Positions 17,197-25,047 of a DNA stretch of 48,603 bases are shown here, in pieces; position 1 is the stretch's first letter, and every line of letters begins with the position of its first letter. The stretch is from JBBQXY01 sp038209195 (GTDB taxonomy: Bacteria; Chloroflexota; Ktedonobacteria; Ktedonobacterales; Ktedonobacteraceae). The translations under genes were made by a program, and so were the position numbers. The stretch covers positions 1 through 48,603 of the forward strand of contig JBBQXY010000023.1 in the NCBI GenBank assembly GCA_038209195.1, read 5' to 3'. A model generated the notes under the pieces. It made no database searches. It had not been told where the DNA came from and saw only the letters and a list, made by a program, of their open reading frames with translations.

Positions 17197-18924
17197 ATGG
17201 CAATGACCAACAATGGCCTGTCCTATTGGCAGGCCGAAAGCGAAGACATCGATCTCCTTAATATCACTATTGGCGACCTCTTAGACCGTCAAGCTGAAGC
17301 GTTTTCCGACCGTGAAGCTCTTGTGTACTCGTGTTATCCTGAGTTCGGTTCGGCCCTCGACATGCGCTGGACCTACCAGGATTACCATGAACAGGCTAAC
17401 GCCGTAGCCAGGGGATTACTGGCTTTGGGCCTGGACAAAGGAGACCATATTGCTGTCTGGGCAGCCAACTTGCCGCAGTGGCCGCTTTTGCAGATGGCTG
17501 CAGCCAAAGCTGGCCTGGTCCTGGTCACGATCAATCCCATTCTGCGTGCGAGCGAGGTCGAATACATTCTCAAGCAGGGGGATATCCGTGCCTTGTTCTC
17601 CATGGCCCGGATACGTGACCATGATTGCTTGGCAACGATCCGCTCGCTCATTACTTCTGGCAACCAACAAGGCGAAGTAACGAGTGAGCACCTCCCACTC
17701 CTACGTGCGGTATGCCTGTTAGGGGCATCTCCTGGTGCTGGATTGCCCCAGGAGGGCTGGCGCCCACTGCTCTTCGATGAGCTGCTCATGCGTGGAAAAC
17801 AGATCAGCGAAGTAGCGCTGAGCGAACGACAAACGTCTGTCACGCCTGGCGATCCCGCCATGATTATCTATACATCTGGCACAACCGGCTTTCCTAAAGG
17901 GACTTTGCTGACACATCATAGCCTGATCAATAATGCGCGCCTGCTTGCAAAGCGGTGGGAAGCCAATCAAGATACCCGTATTGCGGTATTGGTGCCCTTT
18001 TTTCATGCTATGGGGTGTGTGTCGGGAACACTGGCCGCGCTCTGTCTTGGCTGCTCCCTGCATCCCCTCTTGGCCTTTGATACCCTGAAAGCTTTGCACA
18101 TCATCAGTCGTGAACGCTGCACCCTTTTGTCAGGAACGCCCACCATGATTACAGCGCTCATGCAATACCCTGATCTTAGTATGCATGATCTTTCTTCGCT
18201 GGAACTGATAGGTACAGGTGGTGCGCCTGTACCCGTTGCCCTTATGGAGCGTGTCAAAAAGCACATAGGAGCAGATGTTTTTATTGGCTTTGGTCAGACA
18301 GAGGCCACCTGCGGCATCACTGCAACGCTCTCGGACGATCCATTTGAACGGAAGGCAGCGACGGTGGGAAGAGCGCTTCCACATACCGAGGTCAAGATCA
18401 TCGATGCGGAAACAGGAACTGTTCTTCCTGTTGGGGAGCGTGGAGAACTCTGCTGTCGCGGCTACCTTGTCATGGCAGGCTACTACAAGATGCTGGAGAG
18501 GACAGCAGAGGCAATTGATACCGAAGGTTGGTTACATACGGGTGATCTGGCAACGATGGATGGATGCGGCTATGTGAACATTGTTGGTCGGCTCAAGGAC
18601 ATGGTCATTCGTGGCGGTGAGAACCTATTCCCGCGCGAAATTGAGGAGTTCCTCATCCGCCACCCCAAGGTGGCTGACGTACAGGTCGTGGGAGTGCCAG
18701 ATGCCTTCTTTGGTGAAGAATTGCTCGCCGTGGTCATCGCGAAATCAGGAGAACAACTGAGCGAACGAGAGTTACGCACCTACTGCAAAGGGCAGATCAG
18801 CCACCAGAAGATCCCACGCTACTTCCAATTCGTTACCTCCTATCCTTTAACAGGGAGCGGGAAGGTCCAGAAGTTTGTGTTGCGAGAAAATATCATCAAA
18901 GCTTGGGATCTCGAGATGAAGTAG
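17197..18924 (+). CDS. Acyl-CoA synthetase (AMP-dependent synthetase/ligase)
   Basis: The 575-residue ANL enzyme is full length. P-loop-like YTSGTTGFPKGT lies at about 226-237, GFGQTE near 364, GWLHTGDLATMDG near 444, hinge GRLKDMVIRGGENLFPREIE near 464, and the catalytic Lys sits in TGSGKVQKF near the end. It activates a carboxylic acid through an acyl-adenylate, then transfers it to CoA. The sequence style resembles medium/long-chain fatty acyl-CoA ligases. An excellent AGGAGG ribosome site sits 8 bases before ATG 17197. It ends the operon, since a 17-bp hairpin follows eight bases after the stop. It probably feeds acyl-CoA to the alpha-oxoamine synthase (inference). Confidence 0.9.
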   Translation: MAMTNNGLSYWQAESEDIDLLNITIGDLLDRQAEAFSDREALVYSCYPEFGSALDMRWTYQDYHEQANAVARGLLALGLDKGDHIAVWAANLPQWPLLQMAAAKAGLVLVTINPILRASEVEYILKQGDIRALFSMARIRDHDCLATIRSLITSGNQQGEVTSEHLPLLRAVCLLGASPGAGLPQEGWRPLLFDELLMRGKQISEVALSERQTSVTPGDPAMIIYTSGTTGFPKGTLLTHHSLINNARLLAKRWEANQDTRIAVLVPFFHAMGCVSGTLAALCLGCSLHPLLAFDTLKALHIISRERCTLLSGTPTMITALMQYPDLSMHDLSSLELIGTGGAPVPVALMERVKKHIGADVFIGFGQTEATCGITATLSDDPFERKAATVGRALPHTEVKIIDAETGTVLPVGERGELCCRGYLVMAGYYKMLERTAEAIDTEGWLHTGDLATMDGCGYVNIVGRLKDMVIRGGENLFPREIEEFLIRHPKVADVQVVGVPDAFFGEELLAVVIAKSGEQLSERELRTYCKGQISHQKIPRYFQFVTSYPLTGSGKVQKFVLRENIIKAWDLEMK

Positions 18925-18931
18925 CATAATG

Positions 18932-18970
18932 ACAGTGACTAAGAAGAGGAAAGCTCTTCTTAGTCACTGT
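18932..18970 (+). terminator. Terminator of the biosynthetic operon
   Basis: A perfect 17-bp inverted repeat (18932-18948 with 18954-18970) with a 5-base loop starts 7 bases after the acyl-CoA ligase stop. No long T-run follows. Confidence 0.8.
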
Positions 18971-19418
18971 GCAGACAAAACGACGCCAGTACTTTAACTG
19001 GAGAGTGACTGTTCCTGTACTTTTCGCCAAAAAATTGCAGCGAACCTCGTGTCATCAAGGTGGACAAAAACGCAGCGTCCCCCAAAGCGTTGGCTGAACT
19101 CAAAGAAGCAGGACTCATTGCCGATAGCGGTGAGCAGAGGCAAGTCAAAAAGCGCAATTTTGTTACCTCACTGGAATATTTTGCTGATGCCACCCGTTAG
19201 ATGGTGTAGAAAGCTTGTTGAGGGTTGGAACGTTCTTGTGTATTGCAAAAGCTTGAAAGAGCGAGAAGGACGCGCTGAACGTATCTCGCTCTTTCAAGCT
19301 CAAAGCAGTGATGAACGTTCCGTATTCTCAGATACTGGAAATCGACACGTCGGAGCACGGCCTTCATGGTCAATTTAACCATGTGTACCACTAACATGAA
19401 AGACGAGACTCGGTAGCA
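18971..19418. other. Gene-poor interval with a possible decayed coding remnant
   Basis: About 450 bases. A frame from 19049 to TAG 19200 reads without stops for 50 codons (PKALAELKEAGLIADSGEQR, then NFVTSLEYFADATR). It lacks a start and looks protein-like, so it may be a gene fragment that I cannot assign. The large palindrome at 19227-19321 fills the rest. Confidence 0.35.
19227..19321. repeat. Nested inverted repeat of about 95 bases
   Basis: Inner arms 19250-19265 and 19285-19300 are a perfect 16-bp inverted repeat around a 19-base loop. Outer arms GGAACGTTC (19227-19235) and GAACGTTCC (19313-19321) pair as well, with unpaired bulges between. It could be an extruding hairpin, a small non-autonomous element or a regulatory RNA structure ahead of the thymidine-kinase-like gene. 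Confidence 0.7.
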
Positions 19419-20117
19419 ATGACAAGGATATTGCCGGAAGTAACCGTGTATGCTGGGCCTATGGGTGCTGGTAAAACGACGCGACTCTATGGCAAGATGG
19501 GCGAGCTTGCTCACCTTGGCATTCCGTATGAGGCCTATAGGCCGGGAGTGGACGTTCGAGACGTGGTGATCGCTCCTCGTGGCTATGTCGTGAGTGGAAA
19601 CGCGGCTCTTCCCCCAAACTGTACCACCGTCGAAGCGCTTGCTGATATTCCCATTGAGCAGCTTGTGCGGCGCGGTATCAGGACGGTTTTCCTGGAAGAG
19701 TGGTTCATGTTTGGCTTTGATCAGCAGCGGCGTCCGATCTCAGGCCTCTATCGTGACATGATGGGACGGTGGGCTTTGGCTGGTATTGAGCGAGTCTATG
19801 CAGCGGGACTTGATCAAGGAGCGAGCGGCAATCAGTTTGGCTTGGTGGCAGATGCTCGCAGATATGGCGCAAAAGTGGTCGTTTGTACGGCCAGATGTGA
19901 ATATCCGGTCAATGGTGAACGTGATCCGAAATGCGGACGTGCAGCCCGCAATAGTCAAATCTATGATGGACGTGACAACCGAGCATTTGACATGGAGACC
20001 TTACCTGACCTTCTGCCCGAAGGGTTGCGTCCGAACGATCGGTATCGTGCCGTGTGTACGGAGCACCTCCTGTTGCCCAGAGAACAGACAAAGCCATTTG
20101 ACCCCATGCAGACCTAG
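19419..20117 (+). CDS. Thymidine-kinase-like P-loop protein, divergent
   Basis: This 232-residue protein follows the outline of type II thymidine kinases. Walker A is GPMGAGKTTRLYGKM (13-27). VFLEEWFMFG stands where the family has DE-x-QF, AGLDQGASGNQFG where it has the GLxxDFRGxPF segment, CTARCEYP with a later KCGRAARN replaces the zinc/lasso region, and VCTEHL resembles the C-terminal Cys-x-x-His. The P-loop and overall spacing are kept, but the phosphate-site Asp and several lasso residues differ. The substrate may therefore not be thymidine. It is monocistronic and bounded by the nested palindrome upstream and the 28-bp hairpin downstream. ATG 19419 has no strong ribosome site. Confidence 0.6.
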   Translation: MTRILPEVTVYAGPMGAGKTTRLYGKMGELAHLGIPYEAYRPGVDVRDVVIAPRGYVVSGNAALPPNCTTVEALADIPIEQLVRRGIRTVFLEEWFMFGFDQQRRPISGLYRDMMGRWALAGIERVYAAGLDQGASGNQFGLVADARRYGAKVVVCTARCEYPVNGERDPKCGRAARNSQIYDGRDNRAFDMETLPDLLPEGLRPNDRYRAVCTEHLLLPREQTKPFDPMQT

Positions 20118-20118
20118 A

Positions 20119-20176
20119 TATGAACGGACCGGAAGACATCACGAAGCACTTCGTGATGTCTTCCGGTCCGTTCATA
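20119..20176. terminator. Very long perfect hairpin, bidirectional terminator
   Basis: Perfect 28-bp arms (20119-20146 and 20149-20176) are separated by only two bases, starting one base after the kinase-like stop codon. It sits between convergent genes. It has no U-tract but extreme stability. Confidence 0.8.
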
Positions 20177-20217
20177 CTCAAGAGCCATTACTCATGACAA
20201 TGGCCCTCAGCCCCAAA

Positions 20218-21060
20218 TCAGGTGTTGAAGTAGTGCTCTTCCATGTCTGGGAGAAGTCGCGGGCGCACAGGCTGCCATCCCAAGAGTTCTCGCGTCTGTG
20301 CACTCAACCTCGGCATGTCGAGCCTCGCCGAGATGTCGGTCGCCGCCACGGCACCGAGAAAAGAGCCGAAGTGGGCGTCTGCCTCTTCACGGGAAATGCT
20401 GACCACCGGCAGGTTCAGGTGGCGACCGATGACGTCGGCGATGTCGCGGAATGGCACACCCTCGTCGCCAGCCCCGTAAAGCCGTGATCCCGCCGGGGCG
20501 ACTTCCAGTGCCAAGCGGAACAAGCATGCCGCATCAAGGCGATGGATAGCAGGCCAACGGTTGGACCCGTCGCCTATGTAGGCAGAGACGCCCTTCGTGC
20601 GGGCGACGTTAATCAGCATTGGCACGAAGCCCTTGTCGCCCTCGTCGTGTACGGACGGAGAAAGAGAGACGACCGATGCTCGCACTCCAGCAAGTGTGAG
20701 CACCGCGTTCTCCGATGCCTCCCCGTTCAGGTGAGCGGTGGTCACGAACGGCTTGCCTGTGCCCTCAAGTGCCGCCCCCATCGTCTGGACGGCGCGCAGA
20801 TCGCTGGTAAGCGCGGCTGCGAAGTCCGAGAAGTTGTGCACAAACGCCAGGTGAATGACACCGTCGGCAGCGGCGGCACCGAGGCGCAGGCTGTCGGGTT
20901 CGTCAAGGGAACCTCGCTGCACCTCGGCCCCTGCTTCTTTCAGTGCCGTAGTACCAGTATCTGAGCGGGTCAGGCCAACGACCTGATGACCAGCACCGAT
21001 GAGTTCGCGGACGACGGCGGAACCGATATAGCCTGTTGCTCCTGTGACGAAAACACGCAT
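20218..21060 (-). CDS. NAD(P)-dependent epimerase/NmrA-like atypical SDR
   Basis: The 280-residue protein starts with the Rossmann motif VFVTGATGYIGSAVV (3-17), with LTRSDTG at the end of strand 2 and GVIHLAFVHN at strand 4. The usual YxxxK pair is not obvious, so it is an atypical extended SDR, probably NAD(P)H-dependent on a small or xenobiotic substrate. Its codons look more GC-rich than neighbouring genes by eye, which hints at transfer together with the divergent TetR gene. AGAAGGAGAACG precedes ATG 21060. The promoter and a likely operator are visible between the two genes. Confidence 0.85.
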   Translation of the reverse strand: MRVFVTGATGYIGSAVVRELIGAGHQVVGLTRSDTGTTALKEAGAEVQRGSLDEPDSLRLGAAAADGVIHLAFVHNFSDFAAALTSDLRAVQTMGAALEGTGKPFVTTAHLNGEASENAVLTLAGVRASVVSLSPSVHDEGDKGFVPMLINVARTKGVSAYIGDGSNRWPAIHRLDAACLFRLALEVAPAGSRLYGAGDEGVPFRDIADVIGRHLNLPVVSISREEADAHFGSFLGAVAATDISARLDMPRLSAQTRELLGWQPVRPRLLPDMEEHYFNT

Positions 21061-21112
21061 AAGAACGTTCTCCTTCTACTGGTAGGATGAAGCGTGAATG
21101 TGATAACATGAG

Positions 21113-21155
21113 GTTACCTCCTTCTATAGTAACGGAGGGACCCTCACTTTGTCAA
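21113..21155 (-). promoter_or_regulatory. Promoter of the NmrA-like gene with overlapping operator
   Basis: On the minus strand TTGACA (21150-21155), an 18-base spacer and TACTAT (21126-21131) form a strong promoter. The dyad GTTAC (21113-21117)/GTAAC (21129-21133) overlaps the -10, and the 11-base palindrome GAGGGACCCTC lies in the spacer (21135-21145). This is the expected target of the adjacent TetR-family repressor. Confidence 0.7.
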
Positions 21156-21190
21156 GGGCTAATCTTCCTGGGAGAAAGGAGTTCCATTCA

Positions 21191-21767
21191 ATGAACGAGC
21201 CACCACAAGCCAACCGCCCAATGCGAGCTGATGCACAGCGCAACTACGCCAGCCTGCTGAACGCGGCGCGAGTCGCCATCTCGGAGCGCGGCGCTGACAT
21301 CGTCCTTGAGGACGTTGCCAGATCGGCTGGGGTTGCCATCGGAACGCTGTACCGCCACTTTCCCACGCGTCAGGATCTCCTTGAGGCAGTGTTTCTGGAT
21401 GAGGCCAATGAATTGAGGGTGCACGTTGAAAAACTCACAAGCGCTCCAGTTCCTTTCGACGCTTTGATCAGCTGGCTTCGTCTTCAGATGGACTTTCGCG
21501 GCTCAGGGGCGGAGCATGGGAGCAGCCATCATGGCTGCCAAGCACGTTCCGGGGACGAGAATCTATGCAGCGAACAGAGCGATGCTCGAGGCGGGAAATG
21601 TTCTGTTGCTCCGCGCCCAGACCGCAGGACAAATCCGCACGGATGTCCATCTTGTCGACGTGATACGACTTGTCTACGGAATCGTCATAATAAACGAACA
21701 TGCGTCTGACCCTGATGGGGCCGACCGAATGCTCGATCTCGTCATCGCCGGCATCAGAACACAATGA
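21191..21767 (+). pseudogene. TetR-family regulator split by a one-base frameshift
   Basis: From ATG 21191 (GGGAGAAAGGAG upstream) the protein reads a normal TetR N-terminus: LNAARVAISERGADIVLEDV, then GVAIGTLYRHFPTRQDLLEAV, the canonical helix-turn-helix. After LQMDF the frame turns to nonsense and stops at 21709. Removing one T from the TTT at 21494-21496 restores DFAAQGRSMGAAIMAAKHVP and a full ligand-binding domain ending AGIRTQ at 21767. The intact gene would have encoded about 190 residues. As it stands the regulator should lack most of its dimerisation/ligand domain. A sequencing error in the homopolymer is the alternative. Confidence 0.8.
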
Positions 21768-21924
21768 TGAGAACGTGTCTCTGCATTGCAGAGCTTCCAG
21801 AGATAATCTGCACTGGCTGGAAAAGCGCAATGCGGGCGGTCTGTGCAGCGGGAAGCCTCACCGTGCAATGGAAAGCCACATCTGGTGCAGTGGAAAGGTG
21901 GTCTTCACAAAAAGTTACATTACA

Positions 21925-22812
21925 TCATCTGATAGACTGCTCCCGACTCATATGGGCTGCTGGATTCACCTGATCCTGCTTGTAGCTTTCCTGATAAGCC
22001 TCGATCACCATCCGACATATTTCCTGCGGATCGTCAGAGAGGCGTAGTAAGCTAGCATCCTCAGCATTAACCTTCCCTGTCGCCAGCATCGTATCGTTAA
22101 TCCAGCTAAGTAGACCAGCCCAATAGCGAGAATCGTAGAGGATGACTGGGAAATGGCTTACTTTTTTGGTCTGGATGAGCGTCAAAGCCTCAAAAAGCTC
22201 ATCCATTGTACCAAACCCCCCAGGAAAAATGATGAAGGCCTCGGCATACTTAATGAACATCGTTTTACGCACAAAGAAGTAGCGAAAATCTAACGATATA
22301 TCCAGGTAGGGATTAGAACCCTGCTCAAAAGGGAGTTCGATGTTGCAGCCAATAGAAGTATTTTCCCCTTCTTGTCCACCTTTGTTGGCAGCCTCCATAA
22401 TACCTGGGCCACCACCAGTGATAATGCCGAATCCTGCCTTTGCCAATAAACGGGCAGTTTCAACCGCTGCCGCATAGGACGGGTCTTCCGGTTTCACTCG
22501 TGCCGAACCAAAGATAGCCACTGAGGGAGGGATATGTGACAGTGCATCAAAACCATCGACAAACTCGCTCATAATGCGAAAAACACGCCAGGGATCGGTA
22601 ACAGTAAAGTCAAAGTGCATCGCACGTTCAAGTGCATGCTCTTCCTCCTTGACCTGTTCAGGTGACTCCGGTTCCGTTGAGCTCACCAGCGGTTGCGTAG
22701 GCCGATGGAGCAATCGCTCATCCTCAGTCACCTGTCCTTGATTTCTCCCCTGCTGATATCGTGATGGAGTTTTGCCATTTTTCCGGTTATTGTTCCGACT
22801 CATCTTCTTCAT
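21925..22812 (-). CDS. LOG family (TIGR00730) nucleotide phosphoribohydrolase-like protein
   Basis: The 295-residue protein has a charged, low-complexity N-terminal tail of about 70 residues followed by the Rossmann-like LOG domain: VAIFGSARVKPEDPSY, GFGIITGGGPGIMEAANKG, and the hallmark PGGFGTMDELFEALTL. LOG enzymes release the base from cytokinin riboside or other nucleoside 5'-monophosphates. Older databases misname them lysine decarboxylases. Bacterial targets are often unknown. It lies 19 bases downstream of glgB and is probably co-transcribed with it. An alternative start is Met4. Confidence 0.88.
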   Translation of the reverse strand: MKKMSRNNNRKNGKTPSRYQQGRNQGQVTEDERLLHRPTQPLVSSTEPESPEQVKEEEHALERAMHFDFTVTDPWRVFRIMSEFVDGFDALSHIPPSVAIFGSARVKPEDPSYAAAVETARLLAKAGFGIITGGGPGIMEAANKGGQEGENTSIGCNIELPFEQGSNPYLDISLDFRYFFVRKTMFIKYAEAFIIFPGGFGTMDELFEALTLIQTKKVSHFPVILYDSRYWAGLLSWINDTMLATGKVNAEDASLLRLSDDPQEICRMVIEAYQESYKQDQVNPAAHMSREQSIR

Positions 22813-22831
22813 CGCCTTCCTCAGTGTCGCT

Positions 22832-24829
22832 TTAATTGGGCCGTCGCTTCAAAATGACTGTGCTCAGCGGCGGCAGTGTTAAGAGTATTGATTGTGCGCA
22901 GGATTGCCAGAATATTGGCCCGGTGGGCATGGGTTGAAGATTTTCTAAGCCACTTCCACCATAGCGATTCGCGTCGCTATTCAGTAATTCAATATATTCT
23001 CCCTCGGCTGGTACTCCCACTCTATACCCGTGCCGAGGGACGGGAGTGAAGTTACTGATAAAAATGAGCGTATCGCTGGGCTCTTTACTGTTCCGCATAA
23101 AGGATATAACGCTATTATCTGAATCATGGGGATCAATCCAGGTAAAACCACCTGGATCAGCGTCCAACTCGCTTAGTGCTACTTCACTCTGATAGATCGA
23201 ATTCAGGTCGCGCAAATAGTGCTGCAGTTGCGCGTGACGCGGATCACTCGGTGGAGATAATAAATGCCAATCAATGCTCTCACCGAAATTCCACTCACGC
23301 CATTGCCCAAACTCAGCACCCATAAACAGGAGCTTTTTGCCGGGATGCCCCCACATATAGCCATAAAACGCCCGCAAATTGGCGAAGCGTTGCCACAGAT
23401 CACCAGGCATCTTATTGATCATGGATCCCTTGATATGCACGACTTCGTCATGTGAAAGTGGCAGCACAAAATTTTCGGAGTACGCGTACATCAGCGAAAA
23501 GGTGATGTTGTTGTGGTGGAAACGCCGAAAGATGGGATCCAAATGCATATACTCCAGCATATCGTGCATCCAACCCATATTCCACTTCAGGCTGAATCCT
23601 AATCCTCCCACATACGTCGGGCGTGACACAAGAGGCCATGCAGTTGACTCTTCAGCTACTGTGACTGTACCAGGCTGTTCCGCGTAAACTGCCTCATTCA
23701 ATTGACGGAGAAAATCTACCGCCTCCAAATGCTCACGCCCTCCATACTGGTTGGTGACCCACTCCCCCGGCTTTCGCAAGTAATCGAGATACAGCATCGA
23801 GGCCACCGCGTCCACACGCAAACCATCGATATGATACTCCCGCAGCCAGAACAACGCATTCGCGATCAAAAAATTGCGCACCTCACTGCGTCCGTAATCA
23901 AAGATCAGCGTACCCCATTCTTTATGTTCGCCCTTGCGCGAATCCGCATATTCATAAAGATGAGTGCCATCAAAATAACTCAATGCATGCCCATCTTTAG
24001 GAAAGTGCCCCGGCACCCAGTCCAGAAAGATGCCAATTCCCTGTTGGTGTACATAATCAACGAAATAATGGAAATCCTCCGCTGTGCCATAGCGGCTGGT
24101 TGGAGCATAAAAGCCCGTGACCTGGTATCCCCACGAACCATCAAAAGGATACTCGGAAATCGGCATCAGTTCGATATGTGTAAAACCCAGGTCTTTGACG
24201 TAGGCTGTCAGGGCATGCGCTAACTCCCGGTAGGTCATAAAACGCGTTTCCTCCGGGTTGCCTTCTTCTCTTCTTTCGGGAACATGCATCCAAGAGCCAA
24301 GGTGTACTTCATAAATAGAGATCGGCGCACTCAACCGATGATGCTCTTCCCTGTGCTGCATCCATGCTTCGTCTTGCCACTGATGATGATGGATATCTGC
24401 CACGATACTGGCGGTCTTAGGGCGCAACTCGGAGGCAAAACCATAGGGATCGCTCTTCTCCGCGGAATAATTGTTGTGGCGCGAATAAATAACATATTTG
24501 TACAGTACACCGTTGCGCAGTCCTGGCACAAAGCATTCCCAGACCCCTAGATCATTATGGCGTAAATACATCTGGTTAGCGCTGCGATTCCAGCTATTAA
24601 AATCGCCAATGACGGCGACAGATAGCGCATTGGGTGCCCAAACAGCAAAATTCACCCCGGCGACACCGTTTACTACACGCTCATGCGCCCCCATCTTTTC
24701 ATAGATGCGATAGTTTTTTCCTTGCCCAAACAGGTACAGATCGAAATCGCTAAAGATGGAAGGAATTACCTCTTCCTTTGCAATGGATGTGTCATCGGGT
24801 ATATTATCTTGTTGCGGTGGCACTGTCAT
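22832..24829 (-). CDS. glgB: 1,4-alpha-glucan branching enzyme
   Basis: The protein has 665 residues from ATG 24829, which follows TGAGGAAAAAGCT. An in-frame ATG at 24883 would add 18. A CBM48 domain is at the N-terminus (VNFAVWAPNALSVAVIGDFN, then WECFVPGL). The GH13_9 barrel follows with HIELMPISEYPFDGSWGYQV, nucleophile Asp in GLRVDAVASMLYLDY, acid/base Glu in TVAEESTAWP and SHDEVVHIKGSM, and a C-terminal beta domain. It introduces alpha-1,6 branches into glycogen. It may act on glucan from the amylosucrase 16 kb away or from GlgA elsewhere. A LOG gene follows. Confidence 0.95.
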   Translation of the reverse strand: MTVPPQQDNIPDDTSIAKEEVIPSIFSDFDLYLFGQGKNYRIYEKMGAHERVVNGVAGVNFAVWAPNALSVAVIGDFNSWNRSANQMYLRHNDLGVWECFVPGLRNGVLYKYVIYSRHNNYSAEKSDPYGFASELRPKTASIVADIHHHQWQDEAWMQHREEHHRLSAPISIYEVHLGSWMHVPERREEGNPEETRFMTYRELAHALTAYVKDLGFTHIELMPISEYPFDGSWGYQVTGFYAPTSRYGTAEDFHYFVDYVHQQGIGIFLDWVPGHFPKDGHALSYFDGTHLYEYADSRKGEHKEWGTLIFDYGRSEVRNFLIANALFWLREYHIDGLRVDAVASMLYLDYLRKPGEWVTNQYGGREHLEAVDFLRQLNEAVYAEQPGTVTVAEESTAWPLVSRPTYVGGLGFSLKWNMGWMHDMLEYMHLDPIFRRFHHNNITFSLMYAYSENFVLPLSHDEVVHIKGSMINKMPGDLWQRFANLRAFYGYMWGHPGKKLLFMGAEFGQWREWNFGESIDWHLLSPPSDPRHAQLQHYLRDLNSIYQSEVALSELDADPGGFTWIDPHDSDNSVISFMRNSKEPSDTLIFISNFTPVPRHGYRVGVPAEGEYIELLNSDANRYGGSGLENLQPMPTGPIFWQSCAQSILLTLPPLSTVILKRRPN

Positions 24830-25047
24830 AGCTTTTTCCTCAGCATTCTTTATTATTAAAACTATTCCGATACTGGGCCTCATACGGCTCCATCAGATAG
24901 TATCACCATTAAGAATAGCACATATGGGAAGTAGTATTTTCCTAAATTGGAAGCCCTTTTTATTCTACCTTGAGTAGACCTTTACCTTTCGTTTACGCTG
25001 TACTATCATTGGGTTGAGTCGCAAATCAACATAGGAGAAACGCCAGT

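Noticed and set aside
20218..21767. Calling the reductase/TetR pair a genomic island by base composition
   Set aside because: It looks more GC-rich by eye, but I did not compute it. It is only mentioned as a hint.
21925..22812. Lysine decarboxylase annotation for the LOG protein
   Set aside because: PGGFGTMDE is the LOG phosphoribohydrolase motif. Closeness to kdd is coincidental because the gene belongs with glgB on the opposite strand.
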